NCBI GenBank assembly: GCA_022376925.1
Contig: JAIOJX010000002.1
Coordinates: 41,067,501 to 41,131,500 of the forward strand
DNA length: 64,000 bases
Origin: Tragulus kanchil
Taxonomy: Eukaryota; Chordata; Mammalia; Artiodactyla; Tragulidae
Reading direction: 5' to 3'
How positions within the stretch are numbered: position 1 is the stretch's first letter; every line of letters starts with the position of its first letter. Below, piece after piece: positions 33,917 through 45,764 of this stretch. The notes under the pieces were generated by a model. That model was given only the letters and a program-made list of their open reading frames with translations. It searched no databases and was not told where the DNA came from. Position numbers and translations under genes: made by a program.

Positions 33917-34156
33917 ACGTTTCATTTGAAGGATTTTTTTTCTTATTTTGTCCCTATGACACTCAGTTGAAAACACGATACACAGGACATGGCAACCTCG
34001 GTATCAGAAGTGTTGTGTCTTTAAGCAACATGCGTACAGGAGAAGGGTGTGTCTAGTGACCGTCAACTAAGGGAACAGTCGGCACTTTTTGTTTATAGAC
34101 AGAAACAGAGAACCTACAATGATCATCGGAATGATGGAGTTTAATTAGCGTCTGAG

Positions 34157-34428
34157 GGCTTCCCCTGGTGGCGCAGTGGGTAAGGACACCGCCTCGCAGT
34201 GCAAGGGGCGCCGGTTCGATCCCTGGCCTGGGAAGATCCCACGTGCCGCGGAGCGGCTGGACTAATGTGCCCAATCACCGAGCTGGACGCCACCGCGATG
34301 GGAGGCCCACAGGAGCCGAAGAACAAAGATGGATGAAAATAGAGAAATGAAAGACCAATAGAAGTGGCCCGCCCGCTCCCCTCCCTCCCCAACACGACCC
34401 CCGCCCAAAATAAATAAATAAATAAATC
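34157..34428 (+). mobile_element. CHR-2-type SINE with perfect 17-bp target-site duplication
   Basis: The element runs GGCTTCCCCTGGTGGCGCAG ... GGTTCGATCCCTGGCC ... AATAAATAAATAAATC. It is flanked by TTTAATTAGCGTCTGAG at 34140-34156 and an identical copy at 34429-34445. It is slightly shorter than the 28119 element because the GCTCTGGAGCGCATG segment is absent. The perfect duplication suggests a rather recent insertion. Confidence 0.9.
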
Positions 34429-34445
34429 TTTAATTAGCGTCTGAG

Positions 34446-35140
34446 GCTAAAGCTTAGCTCTACTCTCTGAACCTCATTGGTCTACAGTGACTGTACCTGG
34501 GGCCTCTAAGGTCCTGGGAAGACACCCCTGCCCCGGGGACTAGTCCCAGGACCCAGCTCTGAGGGGTCACTGCCTCGGGACTGCCGTCTGGCCCCACTCC
34601 CACCCACCGCCCCTGCTGGCCTGGGGTTCGGTGGAGGGCACGCTCCCTGGCAGCCCAGCCCAGCCCAGCTCCACCGGGGGCACTCTGGGTCCCCCTGGCT
34701 CAGCCACCGCTGACGACGTCGTTTCCACGGGAAGATGAACTCTGACTTTCCAACAATCCACCCTGGTAAATCAGCTTTGAGATCACAAAGCATTGATCAA
34801 CTGCGAAAGCCCTGTGGGTAAAACTCAGTGAATAATGATTCTGTTCCGCAAAGTTGCTGCTCATCAAATGTCTCCATGACACTGGGACCCACCTTGGAGC
34901 AGCAGGTATCCTGGGCAAATGCCCTTCTGTTTCTCATGTGTTTGGGCTGTTTTCCTGTGAAACTAGATCTCCATGCCTGTTTCCGTCCTCCTTGTGGACT
35001 ACCTGAAACTCCCAGAGGAACCATTCCTGACAGCAGAGGCTAAACACACTGTGTGTTTACTAGGCAGGAACAGAGAAGGTGGGCTTAAGCGTTTCTGAAA
35101 ACACGAAGTCCCCAGGCTGGTGATTAAGAAAAATAAAAAA
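34446..35140. other. intergenic, no gene recognised
   Basis: Nothing recognised. An A-rich run lies at 35128-35156, where block pair 7 starts. Confidence 0.5.
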
Positions 35141-37249
35141 AGAGAAAAAAAGAAAAGCTGGACTTGAATAAGCAGTGTGAAGCTCTCGCCCTGCACGCTC
35201 TACAAACTATCAGCCATTAAGTAACCACTGTGACGTCACTCAGGTCTGCTGGCTCTCACGAGGCCCCTGCAGAACCGCAGAGAGTCCACGCGGCTGCAGG
35301 GCCCCTTGTGGAAGGCACGGATGACCTCACATCCTGGGCATTTCTGCTCAGCAACCTGTTTATCCCACAGCACTGGAAGGGAGCTCTGCAGACACACGGG
35401 AGCTCGAGTCCTCTGCCTCAGGCACGAACGTGACATCAGCCTCCTCCTGCAAGCAGCAAATCCAACACAGAGCCAGAGGAAACTAGTCCTGATTAAGAAA
35501 AGAATACCCTAAAAAGGGGCTCAATCGCCTAGCTCTTGAGCTGTCCCATGTGAAAAGAATGAGTATTGGTTTTCAGAAATGTATTGACTCCCCCCTGCAC
35601 TCAGACTGCTGCTGCCGGTCAGCGGGAAGACTCGCCTCTCGCCCTGCGCTGACCACCAGACCTCCCACCTTTGAGAGGCCTCTGGCGTTGAGATAGCACC
35701 ACCCCCTTCCCACCTTGTGGCTCTTACAGAATCAAAGGCCCCTCTGCGGAGGAAGCCCCTGGTGCTCATTCCTCTGTGGGCTTCTCGCTAACATGAAGTT
35801 TAATTTTAGTGTCACGACTTAGAAAAATAATTTTTAAGCAACATGTGGACACAGCTGTCTCTGTTTGGTATCGTTGTGAACTCACGGTGAATTACATCTT
35901 CCTTTAAAAGGGGGCCACTTTCTGCTTCTCTGTGAAAGCAGAAGTCAAATAATTACAAATTGATAATAAACATGTCTGAACTTTCCTCTCCCACCCCCAA
36001 GTCCAGGAATCCGTCCATGGCCTCTGTTCGTATTTGGTCTCCCATGTTTTAGCAGAGAAGTTTCATCTGTTTCAAAGCATGAACTTCGTGCAAAAAGCAC
36101 CGTTTAGGTTTTAACACTCTTCGTTTAGTCTGATACACAAGAAGAAAAAGAAAAATAGTGCTACCCACATCGAATAGTCACTCTACCGAAATTTTTAGTT
36201 ATGACTAGAGAAAAAGAAAAGCTGGACTTGAATAAGCAGTGTGAAGCTCTCGCCCTGCACGCTCTACAAACTATCAGCCATTAAGTAACCACTGTGACGT
36301 CACTCAGGTCTGCTGGCTCTCACGAGGCCCCTGCAGAACCGCAGAGAGTCCACGCGGCTGCAGGGCCCCTTGTGGAAGGCACGGATGACCTCACATCCTG
36401 GGCATTTCTGCTCAGCAACCTGTTTATCCCACAGCACTGGAAGGGAGCTCTGCAGACACACGGGAGCTCGAGTCCTCTGCCTCAGGCACGAACGTGACAT
36501 CAGCCTCCTCCTGCAAGCAGCAAATCCAACACAGAGCCAGAGGAAACTAGTCCTGATTAAGAAAAGAATACCCTAAAAAGGGGCTCAATCGCCTAGCTCT
36601 TGAGCTGTCCCATGTGAAAAGAATGAGTATTGGTTTTCAGAAATGTATTGACTCCCCCCTGCACTCAGACTGCTGCTGCCGGTCAGCGGGAAGACTCGCC
36701 TCTCGCCCTGCGCTGACCACCAGACCTCCCACCTTTGAGAGGCCTCTGGCGTTGAGATAGCACCACCCCCTTCCCACCTTGTGGCTCTTACAGAATCAAA
36801 GGCCCCTCTGCGGAGGAAGCCCCTGGTGCTCATTCCTCTGTGGGCTTCTCGCTAACATGAAGTTTAATTTTAGTGTCACGACTTAGAAAAATAATTTTTA
36901 AGCAACATGTGGACACAGCTGTCTCTGTTTGGTATCGTTGTGAACTCACGGTGAATTACATCTTCCTTTAAAAGGGGGCCACTTTCTGCTTCTCTGTGAA
37001 AGCAGAAGTCAAATAATTACAAATTGATAATAAACATGTCTGAACTTTCCTCTCCCACCCCCAAGTCCAGGAATCCGTCCATGGCCTCTGTTCGTATTTG
37101 GTCTCCCATGTTTTAGCAGAGAAGTTTCATCTGTTTCAAAGCATGAACTTCGTGCAAAAAGCACCGTTTAGGTTTTAACACTCTTCGTTTAGTCTGATAC
37201 ACAAGAAGAAAAAGAAAAATAGTGCTACCCACATCGAATAGTCACTCTA
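35141..37249. repeat. tandem near-identical pair 7 (A 35141-36206, B 36207-37249)
   Basis: Offset 1064-1066, with A-run 7 versus 5 at the very start. Identity ends at CACTCTA (36185/37249). A then has a ~21-base tail (36186-36206) that loosely resembles what follows B. Confidence 0.93.
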
Positions 37250-39157
37250 GCCAGAAAAAATGTTGCTATCAGATAATCCATTGACTATGTAACATTAAAA
37301 AGGAAAATGAGTGTGTTAAAACGCCTTGTCCTGGGCAGCGAGTGTGGAAATTGGATCTGCCTTCCATCTTTAAAAGGTCAGGATGTATAGTGACTTTTAA
37401 TTATTTGGCAAGCTGCCCCTTAGGAGCATCTGCAGTGATTGGGATGAAATAGCCACCCCCAGTTAAGTGGCCACCACACTGGAGCCTCCGTCCACAGAGT
37501 GTGACGGGAAATAGAAGGGATTTCAGTCCGGATGACCCGTGCGACAAAGCTGCACGTGGGCAAAGAAACCAGCAGGAGGTATGAGGACGGTGTGGGGGCA
37601 GAGCAAAGTCAGCTCCCAGACCTTCGGGCACTCAACCCATGTCGCAAGCGATGCTGTTCTGCAGGGCTTTACAGTAAACCAGGGCCAGCGACTGGAGCTC
37701 ACACACAAGGCAACAGTTTGCCAAACAGAGCAGATCGGTGGGAAGACGATCAGGATCCCTCAGGGGCTTGAACATCTTCCACGGGCTTGAACATCTTCCA
37801 CAGGCTGGAGACACGTCGTAATACACTGCCCACACCACGGAGCATGCACCACCAAGAGCAAGCCCTCCTGTGGCCATAGACCTGGACCAGGGTGCAGACC
37901 TGCCAGGGCTGGCTCATGGTGGCGCTGTTGGCTAAGGGGCCGGGGACAAAGTGCGGAGGGCGGGGCAGGTGCAGAAGGTGGGAGGTACCGGAAGCCCTGG
38001 CACCTTCCTCTCAGTTTTGGGTTTTTGGACACAGCTGTCCTCTGTTTGGTATCGTTGTGAACTCACGGTGAATTACATCTTCCTTTAAAAGGGGGCCACT
38101 TTCTGCTTCTCTGTGAAAGCAGAAGTCAAATAATTACAAATTGATAATAAACATGTCTGAACTTTCCTCTCCCACCCCCAAGTCCAGGAATCCGTCCATG
38201 GCCTCTGTTCGTATTTGGTCTCCCATGTTTTAGCAGAGAAGTTTCATCTGTTTCAAAGCATGAACTTCGTGCAAAAAGCACCGTTTAGGTTTTAACACTC
38301 TTCGTTTAGTCTGATACACAAGAAGAAAAAGAAAAATAGTGCTACCCACATCGAATAGTCACTCTAGCCAGAAAAAATGTTGCTATCAGATAATCCATTG
38401 ACTATGTAACTTTAAAAAAGGAAAATGAGTGTGTTAAAACGCCTTGTCCTGGGCAGCGAGTGTGGAAATTGGATCTGCCTTCCATCTTTAAAAGGTCAGG
38501 ATGTATAGTGACTTTTAATTATTTGGCAAGCTGCCCCTTAGGAGCATCTGCAGTGATTGGGATGAAATAGCCACCCCCAGTTAAGTGGCCACCACACTGG
38601 AGCCTCCGTCCACAGAGTGTGACGGGAAATAGAAGGGATTTCAGTCCGGATGACCCGTGCGACAAAGCTGCACGTGGGCAAAGAAACCAGCAGGAGGTAT
38701 GAGGACGGTGTGGGGGCAGAGCAAAGTCAGCTCCCAGACCTTCGGGCACTCAACCCATGTCGCAAGCGATGCTGTTCTGCAGGGCTTTACAGTAAACCAG
38801 GGCCAGCGACTGGAGCTCACACACAAGGCAACAGTTTGCCAAACAGAGCAGATCGGTGGGAAGACGATCAGGATCCCTCAGGGGCTTGAACATCTTCCAC
38901 GGGCTTGAACATCTTCCACAGGCTGGAGACACGTCGTAATACACTGCCCACACCACGGAGCATGCACCACCAAGAGCAAGCCCTCCTGTGGCCATAGACC
39001 TGGACCAGGGTGCAGACCTGCCAGGGCTGGCTCATGGTGTGACGAAGGCGCTGTTGGCTAAGGGGCCGGGGACAAAGTGCGGAGGGGCGGGGGCAGGTGC
39101 AGAAGGTGGGAGGTACCCGGGAAGCCCTGGCACCTTCCTCTCAGTTTTTGGGTTTTT
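36910..39157. repeat. tandem near-identical pair 8 (A 36910-38025, B 38026-39157)
   Basis: Offset 1116 rising to 1118 and more. Near the end of A, homopolymers are shortened (GAGGGCGGGGC versus GAGGGGCGGGGGC; TACCGGAAG versus TACCCGGGAAG) and eight bases are missing after CTCATGGTG. It overlaps pair 7, so about 340 bp (about 35846-36185) occur three times. Confidence 0.94.
37763..37801. repeat. short tandem duplication (19 bp x2; recurs at 38881-38919)
   Basis: GGGCTTGAACATCTTCCAC is repeated in tandem, the same in both copies of block pair 8. Confidence 0.75.
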
Positions 39158-39345
39158 TTTAAAAAACCTTTATTTTACTTTTAACTTTTACAGAGTTTTA
39201 TTGTTTACAGATATGAATGCTCCCAGATTAGTCATATGTATATCCCCCACTTCCCACCCCTCCCAGCCATCACACAGCCAGTTTTGATGGGAACCTAAAA
39301 CAGCTCTAGTTAAGAAAACAGCCCATGATTAACAGGAAGGTGACT
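39158..39345. other. possible LINE fragment
   Basis: TTTATTTTACTTTTAACTTTTACAGAG and CCCCCACTTCCCACCCCTCCCAGCCATCACACAGCC have a LINE-like look, but I cannot name the family. Confidence 0.3.
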
Positions 39346-39607
39346 GGGCTTCCCTGGTGGTCCAGTGGGTAAGGAAACCACCTTGCAGTGCAAGGGGTGC
39401 CAGTTTGATCCCTGGCCTGGGAGGATCTTGCATGCGGTGGAGCGACTGGGCTGATGTGTCCAACTACTGAGCTGGAGCTCTGGAGCCCATGCACCCAGAG
39501 CTGGTGCTCTGCGACGAGAGAGGCCGCTGCAATGGGAGGCACACATGGGCCAAAGAACAAAGATAAATAAATGAAAGATCAATAGAAGTGACCAAAAAAA
39601 AAAAAAG
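39346..39607 (+). mobile_element. CHR-2-type SINE
   Basis: GGGCTTCCCTGGTGGTCCAG ... GATCCCTGGCCTGGGAGG ... CCAAAGAACAAAGAT with an A13 tail. It is flanked by AAGGTGACT (39337-39345) and GAGGTGACC (39609-39617), an imperfect target-site duplication. Block pair 9 begins inside its tail, so a tail piece recurs at 40714-40737. Confidence 0.85.
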
Positions 39608-41849
39608 GGAGGTGACCAAGACTTGTTGGGCGAGACAGCAGAACGGAGCAGAGGGAGACCAGTGTGCTGGCAGAGGCCTCGGCGAGGGGGCAGCTTGCAC
39701 TGGATGGAGGGGACAGGTGGGCTCGCACGTAGGGCTGGACACCACGCCCGGCAGCTGGTCATTTCCCGTTTCCCTCGGAGCTGTTTGAAAGGCTGGCTCT
39801 CTACAGCCTTCCCTTTCCTACCACCGTCTTTGCATCCCTGTGACCACACTGCTGTCTGCGCACAGCGATAACCAAGACCCCTAGCCCAGGGCCAGTGTGG
39901 ACAGCGTCTCCTCATGGACCGAGTGTCTGGAGAAGGAAGTGACAGCAGTGGACACAGCACCTCGGTGGGAGGACCTCAGAAACTGCCCCCCAGGAAAGAC
40001 CCGGAACGGCTGGCCCACGCCCTGGAGCCCAGAGCAATGAGTCGGGGCGGGGTGGTTCCACTGTGGGCGTGCTTCTGGGGGATGCCGTGCACCTGCTGCT
40101 TCCACACTCTCCTCTCCAGGAGGGGCTGCCAGGGCAGACCTTGGTCGCTCTCAGAGCTCACCCGAACACCCGGGTCCTCACGTCTGAGTCTGCCTGGTGG
40201 GACGCGAGGCCACAGGGTAGACCCAGCTCTGACTCAGCCCAGACACGCGGGGCGGAGCCCCGCCTGACCTGGAGGTGATGCTGCGCTCAGGAATGCAGGC
40301 ACCTGTGAGGGCAGGATCCGGAGAGCAGTCACCTGTCACCTGATCCGCCAGGTGGGAAGGGGGTGTGGTCAGATGGAGATACACTTCACCACCCCTCCAG
40401 CCACTGGCTCCTCCGCCGCAGCCCTCCCTCCCAGAACCCTCCTTCCCGCCCACGCGCTTCAGGACCACAATCCCCTGCTGTGTGTGTGAACATAGGTGCT
40501 GTGTTCCCTGTTAGAAATCCGTGCTCTGTTACCCACAAGAAATCTGCGCCTTCAGGCTCCACGTTTTCTCCAGGAGAACCTCCAGGGTTGGAAGCAGCTG
40601 AGGCAGGACGGGAAGCCCATCCGCCCAGAGTCTTCTGTCATGGGATCAGCATGTGGGCCAGAAATGCACATGTGCATACACACAGGCAGACAAGGGCAAA
40701 CACCTGCTGACACAGAAGTGACCAAAAAAAAAAAAAGGGAGGTGACCAAGACTTGTTGGGCGAGACAGCAGAACGGAGCAGAGGGAGACCAGTGTGCTGG
40801 CAGAGGCCTCGGCGAGGGGGCAGCTTGCACTGGATGGAGGGGACAGGTGGGCTCGCACGTAGGGCTGGACACCACGCCCGGCAGCTGGTCATTTCCCGTT
40901 TCCCTCGGAGCTGTTTGAAAGGCTGGCTCTCTACAGCCTTCCCTTTCCTACCACCGTCTTTGCATCCCTGTGACCACACTGCTGTCTGCGCACAGCGATA
41001 ACCAAGACCCCTAGCCCAGGGCCAGTGTGGACAGCGTCTCCTCATGGACCGAGTGTCTGGAGAAGGAAGTGACAGCAGTGGACACAGCACCTCGGTGGGA
41101 GGACCTCAGAAACTGCCCCCCAGGAAAGACCCGGAACGGCTGGCCCACGCCCTGGAGCCCAGAGCAATGAGTCGGGGCGGGGTGGTTCCACTGTGGGCGT
41201 GCTTCTGGGGGATGCCGTGCACCTGCTGCTTCCACACTCTCCTCTCCAGGAGGGGCTGCCAGGGCAGACCTTGGTCGCTCTCAGAGCTCACCCGAACACC
41301 CGGGTCCTCACGTCTGAGTCTGCCTGGTGGGACGCGAGGCCACAGGGTAGACCCAGCTCTGACTCAGCCCAGACACGCGGGGCGGGAGCCCCGCCTGACC
41401 TGGAGGTGATGCTGCGCTCAGGAATGCAGGCACCTGTGAGGGCAGGATCCGGAGAGCAGTCACCTGTCACCTGATCCGCCAGGTGGGAAGGGGGTGTGGT
41501 CAGATGGAGATACACTTCACCACCCCTCCAGCCACTGGCTCCTCCGCCGCAGCCCTCCCTCCCAGAACCCTCCTTCCCGCCCACGTCGCTTCAGGACCAC
41601 AATCCCCTGCTGTGTGTGTGAACATAGGTGCTGTGTTCCCTGTTAGAAATCCGTGCTCTGTTACCCACAAGAAATCTGCGCCTTCAGGCTCCACGTTTTC
41701 TCCAGGAGAACCTCCAGGGTTGGAAGCAGCTGAGGCAGGACGGGAAGCCCCCACATCCGCCCAGAGTCTTCTGTCATGGGATCAGCATGTGGGCCAGAAA
41801 TGCACATGTGCATACACACAGGCAGACAAGGGCAAACACCTGCTGACAC
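39584..41849. repeat. tandem near-identical pair 9 (A 39584-40713, B 40714-41849)
   Basis: Offset 1130 at the start and 1136 at the end. The six extra bases of B (G in GGCGGGAG, T in CACGTCGC, four bases in GCCCCCACATCC) all fall in the last ~460 nt, so A is deletion-rich near its 3' end. The unit starts inside the A-tail of a CHR-2-type SINE. Confidence 0.93.
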
Positions 41850-41966
41850 ACAGGCAGACATGGACACATACCTGCAAACAGGCATGCGGACAGATGTACG
41901 CACGTGCATACAGAGGCAGACAGACAGACACACATGTACACACACATGTGCATGAACACAGACAAG
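41800..41966. repeat. CA/CAGACA-rich low-complexity tract
   Basis: Irregular repeats of ACACAGGCAGACA, CACATAC and CAGACAGACACACATG. On the opposite strand it produces Cys/Val-rich frames that are not genes. Only the right-hand copy of pair 9 continues into this tract. Confidence 0.7.
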
Positions 41967-43019
41967 CCCTTCCTTCCTCAGGGCCATGCTGGAAGCAGGC
42001 TTGACGGTGGGTTGGCGGGCCTGGCCAGAGCGCCCTAAGGCCCTGGGGCCAGGTGGGGCTGTCTGTGGGTGTTGGTGGGAGAAATCGGCCGCTATCTGTG
42101 GTCCAGTGATCCCAGTCCAGAGTCCGGCTCACCCCATGTTGTCTCTCATCCTCTTGCTTTGCACTGACCGCTGGGTCCCGGGGATTCTGCATGGAGGCTT
42201 CCCACGGGCAGGGGGAAGCTCTCGCTCCCCCTCCAGCAGCTGCAAGCACAGCGCCAGGGGTCCTCTTCATGGCTGTGGGTGGTGGGCAGCACAGTGGACA
42301 GCCATCCTGGGCTGACACCATGCTGTGCAGGACAGCAGGGTTCATGGTGGGATGAGCCAGCACCACGTGCTTCTCTGGGCCCCGCTCCTCACTGCGCTGG
42401 AACCCACTGCCTCCACTGGTCACATTTGCTTCCAAATAGACGCTTCATTCTGCAGGCCTGGAGGTAAGGCGTCCAGCACACGCCTCACTGGGCCAGGTCC
42501 CAGGAGCCTGGTCCCTTCCGGAGACTCCAGCTCCTGCCACCCCCACGTCTAAGCCCCACATGCCTTGGCTCGCGGCCTCTCTTCCATCTTCAAAGTCAGC
42601 AGTAGGGAGTCACGCCCTCCCGTGACTCACATTCCTCCTGCCTGGTGGCGTTTTCCTGTCTTTCTCTCTGAGGGCAGCTGAGGAAGCCACTCTGTTTTGG
42701 AAGGCTGTGATTAGACAAGCTCCCCAGGACGACCCAGGAGAGTCTCCCCAGCTCAAGATATTCACATCTCCCCAGGCCCTTTGCCATGGTAGGATCTGGT
42801 TTGGGGCATCAGGAAGTGGGCACCTTCTGGTGGCCACTCTGCCTGCGAGGGTCTGTTCCCCTTGTTACTGTGGTGTCCTGGCACAGCCGTCCTCCTGAGT
42901 CCCTGGTGTTTCCTCAGTTCTGCGGAGGTCACTGAGCAGGTGCACGATGGGCACCGGAGCAACTGTTATTAAAACCTTCCTATGCCTTAACTAGAGTTTT
43001 GACAGTTTTCATGTATGTT
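41967..43019. other. intergenic, no gene recognised
   Basis: The 217-codon minus-strand frame at 41782-42435 runs through the CA/CAGACA tract and has no domain. No gene supported. Confidence 0.5.
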
Positions 43020-43229
43020 AGGACTTCCCTGATGGCTCAATGGTAAAGAATCCACCTGCCAATGCAGGGCACACGGGTTCGATCCCTGGATCGGGAAGAT
43101 CTCCTGGAGAAGGAATGGCAACCCACTCCAGCATTCTTGCCTGGAGAATCCCATGCACAGAGGAGCCTGGCGGGCTACAGCCCATGGCGTCGTATAGAGT
43201 CAGACACAACTGAGCAACTAAATAACACA
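43020..43229 (+). mobile_element. Bov-tA SINE with target-site duplication
   Basis: AGGACTTCCCTGATGGCTCAATGG ... CACACGGGTTCGATCCCTGG ... GAGTCAGACACAACTGAGC. It is flanked by CATGTATG at 43011-43018 and 43231-43238. Confidence 0.9.
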
Positions 43230-43393
43230 ACATGTATGCTATTTCATTGCTTTGGGAAAGGCATGTCTTCGCCTCTCCTTTCACGGGTGAAGAAGTGAAG
43301 GCTTGAGTTATGCCGCTGGGTCACACTGCTGACCTCATAGGGGTGGAGCTTTATGTGCACGACCCAAAATTCAGGTGTGCTTCTCCTTTCACA

Positions 43394-45623
43394 AGTGCAT
43401 GATTTTGCTTTTTCTTTTTTTCCCCTAGACTACAGAAATCACTGGAATGTAGCTCAAGTTTTCTGGTCGGAGTTGGTCACCACAGGAGATAAGGAAGCGA
43501 TGAGGGTGCGGTGGTGAACTTGCCCTGGAGACAAAGCAGCTTCGCGAGGACAGCACTGGTCAGGATGGAGCATCTTCACCGAATGCGGGGTGTCATGGAA
43601 ACAGCAGGAAGGAGCACACGTTTTCTTGTCTTTATCTTATGTTTATCGAGACTTATGATGTGTGAGCATCTGTGCTCAACAAATTAGAGATATTATCATA
43701 ATTAATTTCGTACAATCCAGAAAGATAAAATCTCTTATCGCCCTATTTCAGAACGGAAGTGGCATGCCCATGTTCTCACAAGACATATGCAGCGGCTCCA
43801 GGAACTGATCAGCCACCTGATGCAAAGTGCCGACTCACTGCAAAAGACGGATGCTGGGAAAAACCAGGAGCAGGAGCAGAAGGGAGCACGGAAGATGAGA
43901 TGGCTGGATGGCGTCATTGACTCAATGGACACGAATGTGAGCAAACTCCGGGAGACAATGAAGGACAGGGAAGCCTGGTGTGCATGGGGTCGCAGAGTCG
44001 GACACAACTGGGTGACTGGACAGCAACCAGGAAGTGAATTCAGATCGTGAAGACCAGCAATCTGTGCCGTCAACAACTGTGTCACATCAGAAAAAAATCC
44101 TAATACACGTTGTCCTCTACCAAAACTAGCCCGCGATATGAAAACCACGACGAATTCTCTTCAGACACTAGTACACTTTCTTCTAGACCATTAAAATGAG
44201 TTTTAGAATGACCCAGCTTTTTCTTCACCAAATAGGAATGTTCTCTGCTGGTGACACCAACCTCTCTCTCCGGAGTTGTTATCAAAATATTAATGGGAAT
44301 TTATTTCAAAAGCTGTGGAAAGAGACAGCTGGCCCTGAGAGGGGCAGGGAGACAGGAACGCCTGTGGCCGGAGAGCCCCCTTCCCTCACCTCACCTCAGG
44401 CAGTAACTCAGGATGAGAAGACAGAGAAGGATGGAGGGGACTTCCATGGAGAGGAAACTGCTCTGTATTCAAAGTCCTGAGAGCAGAGGGCAGAGGCGAC
44501 CGGCAGAGTGCATGATTTTGCTTTTTCTTTTTTTCCCCTAGACTACAGAAATCACTGGAATGTAGCTCAAGTTTTCTGGTCGGAGTTGGTCACCACAGGA
44601 GATAAGGAAGCGATGAGGGTGCGGTGGTGAACTTGCCCTGGAGACAAAGCAGCTTCGCGAGGACAGCACTGGTCAGGATGGAGCATCTTCACCGAATGCG
44701 GGGTGTCATGGAAACAGCAGGAAGGAGCACACGTTTTCTTGTCTTTATCTTATGTTTATCGAGACTTATGATGTGTGAGCATCTGTGCTCAACAAATTAG
44801 AGATATTATCATAATTAATTTCGTACAATCCAGAAAGATAAAATCTCTTATCGCCCTATTTCAGAACGGAAGTGGCATGCCCATGTTCTCACAAGACATA
44901 TGCAGCGGCTCCAGGAACTGATCAGCCACCTGATGCAAAGTGCCGACTCACTGCAAAAGACGGATGCTGGGAAAAACCAGGAGCAGGAGCAGAAGGGAGC
45001 ACGGAAGATGAGATGGCTGGATGGCGTCATTGACTCAATGGACACGAATGTGAGCAAACTCCGGGAGACAATGAAGGACAGGGAAGCCTGGTGTGCATGG
45101 GGTCGCAGAGTCGGACACAACTGGGTGACTGGACAGCAACCAGGAAGTGAATTCAGATCGTGAAGACCAGCAATCTGTGCCGTCAACAACTGTGTCACAT
45201 CAGAAAAAAATCCTAATACACGTTGTCCTCTACCAAAACTAGCCCGCGATATGAAAACCACGGAATTCTCTTCAGACACTAGTACACTTTCTTCTAGACC
45301 ATTAAAATGAGTTTTAGAATGACCCAGCTTTTTCTTCACCAAATAGGAATGTTCTCTGCTGGTGACACCAACCTCTCTCTCCGGAGTTGTTATCAAAATA
45401 TTAATGGGAATTTATTTCAAAAGCTGTGGAAAGAGACAGCTGGCCCTGAGAGGGGCAGGGAGACAGGAACGCCTGTGGCCGGAGAGCCCCCTTCCCTCAC
45501 CTCACCTCAGGCAGTAACTCAGGATGAGAAGACAGAGAAGGATGGAGGGGACTTCCATGGAGAGGAAACTGCTCTGTATTCAAAGTCCTGAGAGCAGAGG
45601 GCAGAGGGCGACCGGCAGAGTGC
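43394..45623. repeat. tandem near-identical pair 10 (A 43394-44506, B 44507-45623)
   Basis: Offset 1113. Differences: two bases in CCACGACGAATT versus CCACGGAATT (about 44148/45259) and a G-run near the end. The junction lies at shared AGTGC. Each copy carries a Bov-A/BovB fragment. Confidence 0.93.
43785..44032 (+). mobile_element. Bov-A2/BovB fragment (recurs at 44898-45145)
   Basis: GCCGACTCACTGCAAAAGACGGATGCTGGG, ATGGATGGCGTCATTGACTCAATGGAC and GGGTCGCAGAGTCGGACACAACTG are BovB 3'-end/Bov-A strings. The peptide read from it ([20 protein letters not shown]) is the remnant of the BovB ORF2 C-terminus, not a host gene. Confidence 0.85.
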
Positions 45624-45764
45624 GGGGGAAGCCCTGAGGTGGGTACAGAGGAGAGAGCTCTGCGGCTGTCTTATCACCTGGGTGCCTGCCCAGGGAAGGG
45701 GGTCAGCACTGATGTGTCCCTCCGTGGGGGGTCACGTTCTCTGCTGGGAGGACACGGCCCCAGT

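Noticed and set aside
41782..42435. 217-codon minus-strand frame rich in Cys/Val/His
   Set aside because: The C-terminal part is a translation of the CA/CAGACA repeat tract and the rest has no domain.
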